From NCBI GenBank assembly GCA_900167895.1, contig FUZR01000001.1, positions 601,144 through 665,143 on the forward strand: a stretch of 64,000 nucleotides of DNA. Reading direction: 5' to 3'. The DNA comes from Bacteroidales bacterium WCE2004 (GTDB lineage Bacteria; Bacteroidota; Bacteroidia; Bacteroidales; UBA932). The notes under the pieces are model-generated. The model was not told the origin of the DNA. It worked only from the letters and a program-made list of their open reading frames with translations, and did no database searches. Below, piece after piece: positions 7,511 through 20,191 of this stretch. The position numbers and the translations under genes are program-made. Numbering within the stretch: position 1 is the stretch's first letter; the number at the start of each line of letters is the position of its first letter.

Positions 7511-8489
7511 CGAATCGCTCGCTGCGCAGCCGCTCCAGGAAGGCGGACGGAGTCTCCCCCATATTGACCTTGAAGGCCGCGTTGAACGACGGGCTCGAAT
7601 GGAAGCCGCACATCTGCGCCACGTTGATGAGCCGCAGGCGCGGGTCCTTGCGGATCAGCTCCACGCCGTAGCGCACGCGGAAATAATTGACGAACTGGCT
7701 GAAGTTGCGCCCCGACAGGACGTTGATCGTCCGGGACAGATAGCCCCGGTTGGTAAAGACCGCCCCCGCCAGGTCGTCCAGGTTGAAATCCTCGTCCAGG
7801 AACGGCAGTTTCTGCTCCATCAGCGACACCACGCGCTCGTAGAGGCGCGTCATCCGGGTCAGCTCGTCCGTCTTGGGGCCGGCCTGCGCCGGCGGCGTGC
7901 GGAGATTGCCCCGGATCAGGTCCTTGATCTCCCGCTCGCGCGAAGGGCGCAGGAAGCACGTCCTGCCGGTGCGCACGCGCAGCAGCAGGACGGCGTAGAG
8001 CGCGAAGGTCAGCGGGAGCAGTACCCATTTCAGCCAGGGCAGCTGGCCGACGCCGGCCATCGACGCGACCAGCAGATAGAGCGCCAGCGAATAGATGAAG
8101 CGCGCGTGGCTCTCCACATTGTACCAGACCGCCATATTCTTGAAGAGGGGCTGCAGCTGCATGTGGCGGATCCTGCACCGCCGCACCAGGCACGCGCCGT
8201 GGACGGCCAGCATCCCCGGCAGCCAGGCCGGAGCCGTGAGGCCGGTCAGCACCCCGCCTACGCACACGCCCGACGCGGCGAGCGCGTAATAAAGGGAGAC
8301 GCTGACATACTCGTCCACGACAGGCAGCAGCAGAAGCACGGTGCTGCCGGACAGGAATCCGGCAGGGAGTTCATCGAGCCCGCCCGGCGCGCCGGCGGAC
8401 AACAGCCGCGCGACAGGCGGAAAGAACAGACAGAAGAGCGACAGGATGCAGACGCATTTGTAGAATGAAATGACAGGTTTACGTTTCAT
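7503..8489 (-). CDS. membrane-anchored AraC-family transcriptional regulator
   Basis: A 328-residue protein. Residues 1 to about 190 hold five or six hydrophobic segments (for example ILSLFCLFFPPVARLL and WVLLPLTFALYAVLLL). A cytoplasmic linker follows, then a C-terminal AraC/XylS double helix-turn-helix (NLDDLAGAVFTNRGYLSRTI; INVAQMCGFHSSPSFNAAFK). A membrane sensor fused to AraC DNA binding is common in Bacteroidota; ligand and targets are unknown. The start is the ATG at 8489, 32 nt after a perfect -7 box. A longer frame to 8558 would run into the neighbouring terminator. Confidence 0.88.
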   Translation of the reverse strand: MKRKPVISFYKCVCILSLFCLFFPPVARLLSAGAPGGLDELPAGFLSGSTVLLLLPVVDEYVSVSLYYALAASGVCVGGVLTGLTAPAWLPGMLAVHGACLVRRCRIRHMQLQPLFKNMAVWYNVESHARFIYSLALYLLVASMAGVGQLPWLKWVLLPLTFALYAVLLLRVRTGRTCFLRPSREREIKDLIRGNLRTPPAQAGPKTDELTRMTRLYERVVSLMEQKLPFLDEDFNLDDLAGAVFTNRGYLSRTINVLSGRNFSQFVNYFRVRYGVELIRKDPRLRLINVAQMCGFHSSPSFNAAFKVNMGETPSAFLERLRSERFAK

Positions 8490-8521
8490 GTTCAGGTCAG
8501 ACACATGGTTTTGAGTACACA

Positions 8522-8529
8522 CAAAAATA
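8522..8529 (-). promoter_or_regulatory. -7 box of the AraC-type gene
   Basis: The minus strand reads TATTTTTG, 32 nt before the ATG at 8489, immediately downstream of the YitT terminator. Confidence 0.65.
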
Positions 8530-8554
8530 AAAAAGCCCCCCGGAAAGACGGGGG
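8529..8554 (-). terminator. terminator of the leuS-yitT operon
   Basis: The minus strand has CCCCC, an 8-nt loop and GGGGG followed by GCTTTTTTATTTTT, 46 nt after the second yitT stop. Its T-rich tail doubles as the AraC promoter. Confidence 0.85.
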
Positions 8555-8599
8555 TCAATCCGGGGGTAACATTGTCAAATTGTGATTTCCAATCCGGGA

Positions 8600-9538
8600 T
8601 TATTTCTTATTTCCCGTTTTGAATTTGTCAAAACCCTTTCCATACACGCCCGTCACCGACGAGACGGACACGAAAGCATTGGGATCGATGGCGGTGATGT
8701 ACTTCAGGAAGACATTCAGGTCGGTCTTGCGGGTAATCACCATCACGACCTCGGTGTCGTGCTTGGTATACCAGCCCTTGCCGTTGAGCACGGTCACGCC
8801 GCGGTGCAGGTCGGTCGTGATGGCATCGGCGATCTGGGCATATTTCTGCGACAGGATGAAGATCTGCACGGACTGGCGCGAACCGGACAGGTAGAGGTCC
8901 AGCACCGTGCTGACGATCGTGATCAGGATGAAACCGTAGACCACGGTCGTGATCTTGTCCGGCCAGGGCATCAGCACCCCGTCGCCCACGTAGGACGGGA
9001 CGAACAGCGAGGACAGGATGATGACCGCATCCAGGATGAGGATCATCCGGCCCGGCGAGACGTTGCGGTATTTGTTGACGATCAGCGCGATGATGTCGGT
9101 GCCTCCCGTGCTGCCGCCCTGGGAGATGGACATGCCGATGCCGACACCCACCATGATGCCGCCCATGATGGTGCACATCAGCTTGCCATTGTCCAGGGCA
9201 AGGAGGTTGATGATCTCCTGCGGAATGAGTCCCTGCCCGACGTTGAGGGCGACGGAAGTCAGCAGGATGGCATAGATCGACTTGGCGCCGAAGGAGCGTC
9301 CCAGGGTGAAGAGGGCCGCGACGAGCAGGCCCGCGTTGACGACGAAGTAGGTGTAACCGATCTTGATCAGACCGCCCGTAGCATACTGGACGATGGAACC
9401 GAGGCCCGTCACGCCGCCGCCGATCATGTTGTTCGGGACCAGGAAGATGATCCACCCCATCACATACAGCAGCACGCCGACGGTGATCAGGGTGTATTCC
9501 TTCAGCCAGGTCCAGACATTCTTTTTAAGAAACGTCAT
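8600..9538 (-). CDS. YitT-family membrane protein (DUF161/DUF2179), copy 2
   Basis: A 312-residue integral membrane protein. The N-terminal two thirds contain about six membrane segments with the family's GGVTGL and [18 protein letters not shown] motifs. The C-terminal DUF2179 domain (about 215-305) has the VTVLNGKGWYTKHDTEVVMV pattern. The family is suspected to be transporters, with no proven substrate. Its ATG overlaps the end of the preceding yitT copy by 14 nt, so the two are almost certainly co-translated and may form a heteromer. It is the last gene before the terminator. Confidence 0.9.
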   Translation of the reverse strand: MTFLKKNVWTWLKEYTLITVGVLLYVMGWIIFLVPNNMIGGGVTGLGSIVQYATGGLIKIGYTYFVVNAGLLVAALFTLGRSFGAKSIYAILLTSVALNVGQGLIPQEIINLLALDNGKLMCTIMGGIMVGVGIGMSISQGGSTGGTDIIALIVNKYRNVSPGRMILILDAVIILSSLFVPSYVGDGVLMPWPDKITTVVYGFILITIVSTVLDLYLSGSRQSVQIFILSQKYAQIADAITTDLHRGVTVLNGKGWYTKHDTEVVMVITRKTDLNVFLKYITAIDPNAFVSVSSVTGVYGKGFDKFKTGNKK

Positions 9539-10447
9539 GGTTAGATTTTTTCTTTTTCAGGCGGACGCCTGTCTTGATCTCCTCGAAACCTTCTCCATAG
9601 ACGCTGCGGGTCGGGGAGATCGACATGAAGGCCCGCGGGTCGATGTCCTTGATGACCTTGGACAACTCGGACATCTGCGCCTGGTTGATCAGGATCAGAA
9701 GGACGTTCTTGTCTGCCTTGGTGTACCAGCCCTGCGCCTTGAGGACGGTCACGCCACGGTCCATCTTGTTGATGATGTGGTCGGCGATCCGGTCGTAGTG
9801 CTCGGAGAACACCAGCAGCTGGTAGGACGAGCGCTTGCCGCCCACCACCAGCTCGATGACCATCGAGAAGATGACCACTTCCGTCAGACCGTAGCACATG
9901 TCGGAGAAGTTCTTCTCCGGCAGGAACAGCAACAGTCCGCAGATGACGACATCCGAAACCAGGAACACGGTGCTCAGCGAGATGGGCCAGTATTTGTTGA
10001 TCATCACGGCGATGATGTCCGTGCCGCCCGTGCTGCCGCCATAGCGGAGCACAAGCCCCAGTCCGACCGCCTCGAACACACCCGCCACCACCGGGATCAG
10101 GAGCCGCTCTTCCATGAAGAAGAACTCCCCGGGGATCGCGTGGAGCGCGGGCACCCGGGCAATGAGATCCATCACCACGCTGGACACGGCGATGCACCAG
10201 ATGGTCTTGAACCCGAAACCGATGCCCATCGCGATCACGGCCACGATGATCAGGAGCGCGTTGACCGCGATGTAGGTATACTGCGCCGGGAGGCCCGTGG
10301 CGTACTGGATGACGGTACAGAGACCCATCATGCCGCCGGCGGACATCCCGTTGGGAATCATGAACGCCTCCCACGCCGCGGCGAAGATGAAACACGCCAG
10401 CGTCAGGACGACATACTCCCAGAGGACACGAAGGACTTTGTTGTGGA

Positions 10448-10451
<4 letters not shown>
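9525..10451 (-). CDS. YitT-family membrane protein (DUF161/DUF2179), copy 1
   Basis: A 308-residue paralogue of the next gene, sharing [33 protein letters not shown] and the C-terminal [20 protein letters not shown]. About six hydrophobic segments and a C-terminal DUF2179 domain are visible. The ATG at 10451 overlaps the leuS TGA (ATGA), so the start is fixed by coupling; a longer frame into leuS is rejected. The function of the family is not established. The tandem arrangement suggests duplication and divergence. Confidence 0.9.
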
Positions 10452-13183
<2,732 letters not shown>

Positions 13184-13184
13184 A

Positions 13185-14510
13185 CTATCTTTTCTTCTTT
13201 CTCTTCTCCAATCGGAATTCGACATAGACCGACATCGCGGTCTTCACTTTCTTGCCCCGGAACATGCCCGGCTTCCAGTCCGGCGACGCGGCGACCACGC
13301 GGACGGCTTCGTCGTCCAGGCGCGGGTCCACGCCGCGGGCCACCTTGACATGGCCCACCTTGCCGCGTTCGTCGATGACGAAATCCACGAGCACGCGGCC
13401 CTGCACACCCTCGTCGACCGCATCCTGCGGATAGCGGAGATAGGTATAGACCCAGCGCCGCAGGAACTCGGCGGGGTCGCTGGAGCGGAAGAAGGACGGC
13501 TTGACGTCGCAGTCGAAGTACGACACGACGCCCTCGCCCACCTCGGGCTCCGCCGTGTGGTCGCGGCGGAAGTCCGGCTTCCGGCCGTTGGTCAGGGCCA
13601 GGGCAAAGTTGTACAGGTATTCCAGTTCGCGCTCCATGCCATCGTATTCGATGACGGAGGCGTCGTCACGGTCGGTATTGTATTCGGGGAAAAGCCCGGT
13701 GGTGAACAGCACGGACGGGATCTCCCTGTCGTAGAAGATCCGGTTGTCGGAGCTGAAGGGCTCCCGGGTCACGAGCTCCGGGGTGACCGGCTGCAGGGTG
13801 GCGTTCACCTGCCTGACCAGGTCGCTCAGGTCGGGGTTGGACGCCGCGAAGGCGTAGAACCCGTTGGAGCCTGTGCCAAGCATGTCGAGGTTGATCATCG
13901 CGTCGATGTGATCCGCCCCGGAGAAGGAGCGGTTGAGGAAGTACCAGGCGCCCGCGCCGGACTCCTGCGAGGCGCCGAAGGCGGCGAAGATGACGGTACG
14001 CTTGAGCAGCACGCTGTTGTTGGAGAACATCCGGGCCAGCTCCAGGAGCATGGCCAGGCCGGAGGCATTGCCGTTGGCGCCGTAGTAGATGCGCTCGCGC
14101 TCCTCTTCCCCCTTCCGGTAGGACATCTTGCCGAGGTTGTCCAGGCGCGCGCCGATCACGATGTAGCGGTCGCGCAGGGCCGGGTCGTATCCGGTGACGC
14201 AGCCGAGGACGTTGCGGGAGGTCAGCGTGTCGCCCGCGTCCTGCTTGAGGCCAAAAGGATCGCCGTTGTCCCCGCTGAAGACCTCCACGCCGTAGGAGGC
14301 AAGCACCTCCGAGACGTAGAGCGCGGCTTCCCGCTCCCCTTCCGAGCCGGCCCTGCGGCCTTCGCGGGCGGCGGAAGACAGATAGCCGACGTGTTCTTTC
14401 AGGGCAGCCACGGCTTCGCTGTCCTCCGCGCCTCCGGTGAACGGCCGGTACTGGGCCGACGCCACCAGGGACAGGGACAGGAGCAACAGGCAGCCAAGGA
14501 TCCTACGCAT
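13185..14510 (-). CDS. M28-like domain fused to a TonB C-terminal domain, probable pseudopeptidase
   Basis: A 441-residue exported protein with a signal peptide (about 1-20, ending ASAQ). Residues about 35-310 follow the M28 aminopeptidase fold ([49 protein letters not shown]). The metal and catalytic positions are changed: the first His is R122, the bridging Asp is G147, the Glu-Glu pair is Q182-E183, and the last His is N278; D209 remains. Zinc peptidase activity is therefore unlikely. Residues about 345-435 match the TonB C-terminal fold ([20 protein letters not shown]). With no N-terminal membrane anchor, it probably acts in the periplasm. It lies 3 nt after the SPOR gene and 1 nt before leuS. 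Confidence 0.85.
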   Translation of the reverse strand: MRRILGCLLLLSLSLVASAQYRPFTGGAEDSEAVAALKEHVGYLSSAAREGRRAGSEGEREAALYVSEVLASYGVEVFSGDNGDPFGLKQDAGDTLTSRNVLGCVTGYDPALRDRYIVIGARLDNLGKMSYRKGEEERERIYYGANGNASGLAMLLELARMFSNNSVLLKRTVIFAAFGASQESGAGAWYFLNRSFSGADHIDAMINLDMLGTGSNGFYAFAASNPDLSDLVRQVNATLQPVTPELVTREPFSSDNRIFYDREIPSVLFTTGLFPEYNTDRDDASVIEYDGMERELEYLYNFALALTNGRKPDFRRDHTAEPEVGEGVVSYFDCDVKPSFFRSSDPAEFLRRWVYTYLRYPQDAVDEGVQGRVLVDFVIDERGKVGHVKVARGVDPRLDDEAVRVVAASPDWKPGMFRGKKVKTAMSVYVEFRLEKRKKKR

Positions 14511-14513
14511 GGG

Positions 14514-15053
14514 CTATTCGTTCTTGAGGATCCAGGCGTCGGCCGGGCAGAAAGGCTCCTGGCGGACTTTCTTGAGCGCGTTGCAGACTTCGGTCAGGCT
14601 GTTGGTCGGGCAGACGCCGACCGCCGAGATGCCGTTCTTGAGGGGAATCACCGCAGAGGTGTAGCCGGCCTTCTCCGCGCGGGCCGCCTGGCGGGCGGCG
14701 TTGGCGGAGCTGCTGAAGGCGCCGATCATCACGTAGTAGCGGAAGGTCAGCGAAGCGTTGCTGACCCCCATGCGCTCCGAAGTCTTGACGACATCGTCCC
14801 CGCTGCGGCGCAGCGAGTCCTCCAGGGCCAGGGAGTCGGTCACCCACTTGCGGATCCGCTCCCGTTCCTGGGCCGCGACCGCCTCGAGCGAATCTTTCTT
14901 GCGCTGGACTTCGGCGGCCTGCTGCTCGATCATCTCGCGCTTGGCCGCGAGTTCGTGCGAAGTAGGGCGTCCTGCCAGGGTCCGGATGAAATCACATCCA
15001 CCCAGCAGACAGACAGATGCGGCTACTGCCGCGATGACAATTGCTTTTCTCAT
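14514..15053 (-). CDS. SPOR-domain lipoprotein
   Basis: A 179-residue lipoprotein with a hydrophobic signal ending in a lipobox (LLGG-C). Residues about 35-90 are a charged helical or coiled-coil spacer (REMIEQQAAEVQRKKDSLE). The C-terminal part (RYYVMIGAFSSSANAARQAA...) has the opening pattern of SPOR domains, which bind denuded glycan strands of peptidoglycan, usually at division sites. The start is the ATG at 15053, after the -7 box at 15064-15071. It is first in the operon with the M28-TonB fusion and leuS. Confidence 0.82.
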   Translation of the reverse strand: MRKAIVIAAVAASVCLLGGCDFIRTLAGRPTSHELAAKREMIEQQAAEVQRKKDSLEAVAAQERERIRKWVTDSLALEDSLRRSGDDVVKTSERMGVSNASLTFRYYVMIGAFSSSANAARQAARAEKAGYTSAVIPLKNGISAVGVCPTNSLTEVCNALKKVRQEPFCPADAWILKNE

Positions 15054-15063
15054 ATTTAACTTA

Positions 15064-15071
15064 CAAAAATA
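15064..15071 (-). promoter_or_regulatory. -7 box of the SPOR/M28-TonB/leuS operon
   Basis: The minus strand reads TATTTTTG, 10 nt before the ATG at 15053. Confidence 0.65.
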
Positions 15072-15081
15072 CAAAAAGTCT

Positions 15082-15089
15082 TATATTTG
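15082..15089 (+). promoter_or_regulatory. -7 box of the capA-type gene
   Basis: TATATTTG, 9 nt before the ATG at 15099, divergent from the SPOR operon. Confidence 0.7.
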
Positions 15090-15098
15090 CACAATTTT

Positions 15099-16217
15099 AT
15101 GAAAACGACCCACTTTCTCCCGCTTCTCTTGTCGCTGGCCTGCACGGCAGTACTGCACGCGCAACAGCCTTCTGCCCAGTGGTTCTCCGATCAATATCAA
15201 ATCCCGTTCCCGAAAGCGACGCTCAACGCTCCCGACACCGTGAGCGTGGTCGTCATCGGCGACGTGATGATGCACGCCAAGCAGCTCGTACGCAACCACC
15301 GCACCTTCATGGAGCGGCTCGCGCCCACCCTGCGCGCGGCGGATTTCGCCGTGGCGAACATGGAATTCCCGCTGGGCGGCGAGCCTTATGCCGGCTACCC
15401 GTCCTTCTCCACGCCGGACTATTATGCGTGGTACGCGGGCAAGGATTGCGGGATCGACGTTTTCCTGACGGGCAACAACCATGTCCTCGACCGCGGCTCG
15501 CGCGGCCTGCAGCGCACGCTGGACGTCTACGCCAGGATCCGCGACTCGCTCGGCGTCCGCCAGACAGGCGCGGCCCGCGACCCGGAGGAACTGGAAGAGA
15601 CCTACCCGCTGATGCTCTCGCGCCGCGGGCTGAAGATCGCGCTGGTCAGCTTCACCTACGGGACCAATACGGGCCCGGACGCGGAGTGGCCGAAAGTCTG
15701 CTATATGCGGAAGGATGAGGTGGAAGCGGCCATCAAGACGGCGCGCAAGAAGGGGGCGGACTTCGTCGTCGCCCTGCCCCACTGGGGCACGGAATACCAG
15801 CTGATCCACGACGCCACGCAGGATTCCTGGGCCAGGTGGCTGGTGTCCAAGGGGGTCGACGTCATCGTGGGAGGCCATCCGCACGTCGTGCAGGACACGA
15901 CGCACATCAAGGGCGTGCCGGTCATCTATTCCCTCGGCAACGCCATCTCCAACATGAGCATCATCAATTCGCGGCTGGGCCTCGCCGCCACGCTCCGTTT
16001 CGTCCACGACCCGGTCACGGGAGAGAAGCGGATGCTGGAGCCGGAACTGAAGTTCCTGTGGTGCACCCTGCCGGAGCGGCTGCTCCCGGACAGCTATGCC
16101 AGCCTGTTTGTAAAAGAATGGGCCAGCCGCCGCAGCGACTGGCTCACTCCATCTGATTTCGATAATATGATCGAGACCTGGCAGCGTGTCAAGGACACGT
16201 GCGGCATCGAAGATTAA
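15099..16217 (+). CDS. CapA-family protein (PGA_cap metallophosphatase fold)
   Basis: A 372-residue exported protein with an N-terminal signal ending LHAQ. The calcineurin-like CapA fold is shown by SVVVIGDVMMH, ADFAVANMEFPLGG, FLTGNNHVLDRG, LPHWGTEY and GGHPHVVQ. In Bacillus, CapA takes part in poly-gamma-glutamate capsule export, but most family members are of unknown role and no capB/capC partner is present here. The ATG at 15099 is preferred over a TTG inside the -7 box. It ends 3 nt from the convergent TPR gene. Confidence 0.9.
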   Translation: MKTTHFLPLLLSLACTAVLHAQQPSAQWFSDQYQIPFPKATLNAPDTVSVVVIGDVMMHAKQLVRNHRTFMERLAPTLRAADFAVANMEFPLGGEPYAGYPSFSTPDYYAWYAGKDCGIDVFLTGNNHVLDRGSRGLQRTLDVYARIRDSLGVRQTGAARDPEELEETYPLMLSRRGLKIALVSFTYGTNTGPDAEWPKVCYMRKDEVEAAIKTARKKGADFVVALPHWGTEYQLIHDATQDSWARWLVSKGVDVIVGGHPHVVQDTTHIKGVPVIYSLGNAISNMSIINSRLGLAATLRFVHDPVTGEKRMLEPELKFLWCTLPERLLPDSYASLFVKEWASRRSDWLTPSDFDNMIETWQRVKDTCGIED

Positions 16218-16220
16218 TCT

Positions 16221-17528
16221 TTATTTGCCGAAGCTCTCGTACTTCTCGTACTTGGCCTGGTACTCGGGATCGGTGCGGAAGCGGAAGCAGACGTTCTTGA
16301 GGTACTCGGCGATGCTGGCCTTGATATCGTTGTCCTGGCAGATCTCGAAGCCCTTCTCGAACGGCTCGACGCAGCCCTTGTAGCACTTCTCGAACTCGCC
16401 GAGGAGCGCGTTGTACTTGGCGTCGTCATACTCGCTGTTGGCCTTCTCGGCAATCTCGACAGCCATGTCATAGAGGAGGACACCCTTGCCGATGTAACCC
16501 CACTCGTAGTTCGGGTTGACCTCGATCGCCTTGTCGTAGGCGGCGAGCGCTTCCTCGTTCTGGCCGAGTTTCTTGCGGGCGTTGCCTTCCACATAGAACA
16601 GGGAGGCGTTGTTCGGCTCGTTCTTCTGGGCCTCGGAGAAGAGCTCGAAGAGCTGGGCGGTATCCTCACCGCTGTTGAGATAGTAGTTGATCAGGCCGAT
16701 CAGCAGGCTCTGGCTCTCCGGGAACTTCTGGGAACCCTCGGTCAGGTACTTCTTGGAAGCCTCCTTGTCGCCGAGCTTGTCGGCGATGTCGGCCAGCTTG
16801 GCGTAGGACTCGCCGCTTTCGCCATAATAACCATACTTGATGCCTTCCTCGAAGAAGCCCTTGGCGCGCTCCCACTCCTCAGCCTGCCATGCAGTGAAGC
16901 CGGCGTTGTAGATGGCGTTGGTGTCCACCTGGCTCAGCGGAGCGGTGGCGAAAGCCTTGGCGGCCTTCTCGAAGAGGACGGAAGCCTCGGAGACCTTGCC
17001 CAGGGTATAGGCGGCGTAAGCGTCGTCCGTATACTTGCTGTTGATGGACTCGAGGGCGGTCTTGATATCCTTGGTCTTCTGGCCCTTGGCGTCGAGCTCG
17101 GCAGCCTTGGCATAGGCCTCGACAGCCTTGTCGAGCGCGTCGGCGACGACCGGCTGGGAGACTTCGATCACGCGGAGCTGGCCGGCCTGGTCGAAGTAGA
17201 GGTTCTTGGTGGCGTAGACACGCTTGGTCATCGGCTGGCCGTTGACCTCGACCTGGGATTCGGAGGTCGGGCGCTCGTTGGCGGAAAGGACCTGGAGCTC
17301 CTGGGCGGTCATACCGATCCAGGCGCTGCCCTTCGGGGCCTCATAGGCCTTGACCAGGGCCTCGGCATATTTCAGCCAAGTGGCGGTCTTGGTGTTCTGC
17401 TTGGCATTGTCGATGCCAGCCTGGGCCTTCTCAAGGGCCGCTTTCGCAGCGGCAACTTCCTTGGTCTGGGCCTGGGCGCTCACTGCAAGCGTGGCCGCGA
17501 GTGCCAGAATTGCTAAAATCTTTTTCAT
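16221..17528 (-). CDS. exported tetratricopeptide-repeat protein
   Basis: A 435-residue protein with a signal peptide (ending VSAQAQ). Several TPR units cover most of the length; clear ones are AIYNAGFTAWQAEEWERAKGFFEEGIKYG and NNASLFYVEGNARKKLGQNEEALAAYDKAI. It is probably periplasmic or outer-membrane associated and acts as a scaffold. Many Lys and Glu residues suggest high solubility. It lies 33 nt downstream of gyrA with no -7 box seen between, so it may be read from the gyrA transcript. The partner is unknown. Confidence 0.85.
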   Translation of the reverse strand: MKKILAILALAATLAVSAQAQTKEVAAAKAALEKAQAGIDNAKQNTKTATWLKYAEALVKAYEAPKGSAWIGMTAQELQVLSANERPTSESQVEVNGQPMTKRVYATKNLYFDQAGQLRVIEVSQPVVADALDKAVEAYAKAAELDAKGQKTKDIKTALESINSKYTDDAYAAYTLGKVSEASVLFEKAAKAFATAPLSQVDTNAIYNAGFTAWQAEEWERAKGFFEEGIKYGYYGESGESYAKLADIADKLGDKEASKKYLTEGSQKFPESQSLLIGLINYYLNSGEDTAQLFELFSEAQKNEPNNASLFYVEGNARKKLGQNEEALAAYDKAIEVNPNYEWGYIGKGVLLYDMAVEIAEKANSEYDDAKYNALLGEFEKCYKGCVEPFEKGFEICQDNDIKASIAEYLKNVCFRFRTDPEYQAKYEKYESFGK

Positions 17529-17561
17529 TGGGTTATACGTGTTAAAAAATTAGTTCCTATA

Positions 17562-20111
17562 CTACTCTTCAGTTGCGGTCTGGTCCGCTTCCGGCGCTTC
17601 CTCCGGGAGTTCTTCCTCCGCCTTGGCGACCGGTGACACCGCGGCGATCGCATCTCCTTCCCGGATATTGATCAGTCTCACGCCTTGGGTGGCGCGCCCT
17701 GCGACCTTGATGTCCGAAACGGACATCCGGATCGTCAGTCCGGCCTTGGTAATGATCATCAGGTCATTCTCCTCGGTTACGTCCTTAATTGCAACAAGCG
17801 GGCCAGTCTTGTCCGTGATGTTGATCGTCTTGACGCCCTTGGCGCCGCGGGAGGTCAGGCGGTACTCCTGCGGATCGGAGCGCTTGCCATAGCCGTTCTC
17901 ACTGACTACCAGGATGGTATGGGATGCGAAGTCCTCCGCCTGCGGGTTGAAGGAGAGGGCGCCGATCACCTCGTCGTCATCGTCGATATTGATGCCGCGG
18001 ACACCCGATCCGCTACGGCCGATGGCGCGCACTTCCTCTTCGTTGAAGCGGCAGCAGCGGCCCTTGCGGGCGGCGATCATCACCTCGTGGGAGCCGTCGG
18101 TCAGCAGCGCGTCGAGGAGCTCGTCGCCCTCGCGGATGCTGATGGCGATGATGCCCTTGTTGCGGCTGCGCTTGTTGGAATATTCGGTCAGGTTGGTCTT
18201 CTTGACCACGCCGCGCTTCGTGACCAGGATCACGAAATGATTGTCCGTGTAGTCCGGATTCTCGATGGAACGGACGTTGAGATAGGTGCGGATGCTGTCG
18301 GACGGGTCGATGGAGAGCAGGTTCTGCACCGCGCGGCCCTTGGAGGTGCGGGTGCCTTCCGGCAGCTCATAGACCTTGAGCCGGTAGCACATGCCATGGT
18401 CGGTGAAGAAGAGCATCGTGGAGTGCATGTTGGCCACGTAGATATGCTCGATGAAGTCTTCGTCGCGCGTGGCGCTGGCCTTCTTGCCCACGCCGCCGCG
18501 GGCCTGGGTGCGGAACTCCGTCAGGGCCGTGCGCTTGATGTAGCCGAGGTGGGAGATCGTGATCACGACATCCTCGTCGGCGTAGAAGTCCTCGGGGTTG
18601 AATTCGTCGTCGGAGAGGGTGATCTCCGTGCGGCGGGGGTCGCCGTAGCGGGCCTTGAGGTCCATGGACTCCTGCTTGACGATCGCGAGCTGCTCGGCGT
18701 CGCTGGCGAGGATCTCGCGGCAGCGGGCGATGAAGCGCTCGAGTTCGTCGTACTCGGCCTGCAGGCGGTCCTTCTCCAGGCCGGTGAGCTGGCGGAGACG
18801 CATCTCCACGATGGCGGCTGCCTGGATGTCGTCGAAGCCGAAGGTCGACATCAGGGTCGCCTTGGCGTCGTCGACGCTGCGGGAGGCGCGGATGATGGCG
18901 ATGATCTCGTCGATGACGTCGATCGCCTTCAGGAGGCCTTCCAAGATGTGCGCGCGCTTCAGGGCCTTGTCCAGGTCGAACTTCGTGCGGCGCACCACCA
19001 CCTCGTGGCGGAAGTCGACGAAGGTCCGCAGCATGTCCTTGAGGGTCAGCGTTCGGGGACGGCCGCCCACGAGGGCCACGTTGTTGATGGAGAAGCTGCT
19101 CTGCAGCGCGGTATACTTGAAGAGCGTGTTGAGCACCACATTGGCGTTGGCGTCCTTCTTGACGACGAACTCGATGCGGATGCCCTCGCGGTTGGTGAGC
19201 TCGCGGATGTCGGCGATGCCCTCGATCTTCTTCTCATGCACCATCTCGCTGATGCGGGAGAGCATGTCGGCCTTGTTGACCATGTACGGCACCTCGGTGA
19301 CGACGATCGTCTCGCGGCCGTTGTCGCCCTCCTCGATCTCGGTCTTGGCGCGGATCACCACGCGGCCGCGGCCGGTGCTGTAGGCATCCACGATGCCCTG
19401 GCGGCCCATGATGATGCCGCCGGTCGGGAAGTCCGGGCCCTGGATGTGCTCCATGAGCTCCTCGGTCGTGATGTCGGGATTGTCGATATAGGCGCAGATC
19501 GCGTCGCAGACCTCGCCCAGGTTGTGCGGGGCCATGTTGGTGGCCATACCGACGGCGATGCCCGCGGAGCCGTTGAGCAGCAGCAGCGGGAGCTTGGTCG
19601 GCAGCACCGTCGGCTCCTGGAGGGAGTCGTCGAAGTTGAGCGTCATGTCGACGGTGTCCTTGTCGATGTCGGCGAGGACGTCCTCGGTCATCTTCTCAAG
19701 CTTGGCTTCCGTATATCGCATGGCGGCGACGGGGTCGCCGTCCATCGAGCCGAAGTTGCCTTGGCCGTAGACCAGCGGGTAGCGCTGGTTCCACGGCTGC
19801 GCGAGGCGGGCCATGGCGTCGTAGACGCTGGAATCGCCGTGCGGGTGGAACTTACCCAGCACCTCACCGACGATACGGGCGGATTTCTTGGTCTGGCCGC
19901 CGAAGTTCAAGCCCAGGCCGTCCATGCCGAAAAGCACGCGGCGCTGTACGGGTTTGAGGCCGTCCCGGGCGTCCGGGAGGGCGCGGGACACGATCACGGA
20001 CATCGAATAATCGATGTAGGCCGTTCGCATCTCATGGTCGATCTCGACCGGTTCTATAATTCCTGTCACTTCTTCCTGGATTTCTTCAGGATTCTTAACC
20101 TCACTGTCCAT
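17562..20111 (-). CDS. gyrA: DNA gyrase subunit A
   Basis: Type II topoisomerase subunit (849 residues) that cuts and reseals DNA; it works with GyrB. The catalytic Tyr is Y133 ([10 protein letters not shown]). The QRDR reads [10 protein letters not shown], with S94 and D98 at the positions of E. coli S83 and D87, so it is of the quinolone-sensitive type. The C-terminal beta-pinwheel carries a GyrA-box-like [10 protein letters not shown], which favours GyrA over ParC, and ends in an acidic tail. The ATG at 20111 follows a perfect -7 box; a longer frame to 20138 would take in promoter sequence. Confidence 0.96.
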   Translation of the reverse strand: MDSEVKNPEEIQEEVTGIIEPVEIDHEMRTAYIDYSMSVIVSRALPDARDGLKPVQRRVLFGMDGLGLNFGGQTKKSARIVGEVLGKFHPHGDSSVYDAMARLAQPWNQRYPLVYGQGNFGSMDGDPVAAMRYTEAKLEKMTEDVLADIDKDTVDMTLNFDDSLQEPTVLPTKLPLLLLNGSAGIAVGMATNMAPHNLGEVCDAICAYIDNPDITTEELMEHIQGPDFPTGGIIMGRQGIVDAYSTGRGRVVIRAKTEIEEGDNGRETIVVTEVPYMVNKADMLSRISEMVHEKKIEGIADIRELTNREGIRIEFVVKKDANANVVLNTLFKYTALQSSFSINNVALVGGRPRTLTLKDMLRTFVDFRHEVVVRRTKFDLDKALKRAHILEGLLKAIDVIDEIIAIIRASRSVDDAKATLMSTFGFDDIQAAAIVEMRLRQLTGLEKDRLQAEYDELERFIARCREILASDAEQLAIVKQESMDLKARYGDPRRTEITLSDDEFNPEDFYADEDVVITISHLGYIKRTALTEFRTQARGGVGKKASATRDEDFIEHIYVANMHSTMLFFTDHGMCYRLKVYELPEGTRTSKGRAVQNLLSIDPSDSIRTYLNVRSIENPDYTDNHFVILVTKRGVVKKTNLTEYSNKRSRNKGIIAISIREGDELLDALLTDGSHEVMIAARKGRCCRFNEEEVRAIGRSGSGVRGINIDDDDEVIGALSFNPQAEDFASHTILVVSENGYGKRSDPQEYRLTSRGAKGVKTINITDKTGPLVAIKDVTEENDLMIITKAGLTIRMSVSDIKVAGRATQGVRLINIREGDAIAAVSPVAKAEEELPEEAPEADQTATEE

Positions 20112-20135
20112 AAAAATACAATAGTTCGAAACACG

Positions 20136-20143
20136 CAAATTTA
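20136..20143 (-). promoter_or_regulatory. -7 box of gyrA
   Basis: The minus strand reads TAAATTTG, 24 nt before the ATG at 20111. Confidence 0.7.
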
Positions 20144-20166
20144 ACTAAAAAATCCGATTAATTTGC

Positions 20167-20174
20167 TATTTTTG
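20167..20174 (+). promoter_or_regulatory. -7 box of the Clp N-domain gene
   Basis: TATTTTTG, 17 nt before the ATG at 20192, divergent from gyrA. Confidence 0.7.
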
Positions 20175-20191
20175 CCCATATATTTACCGCG

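Noticed and set aside
8490..8558. Longer start for the AraC-type gene
   Set aside because: It would place the -7 box and the yitT terminator within the coding region; the ATG at 8489 gives a normal membrane protein start.
17562..20111. Possible quinolone-resistance allele or ParC identity for the topoisomerase gene
   Set aside because: S94 and D98 are the sensitive residues, and the GyrA-box-like segment supports gyrA.
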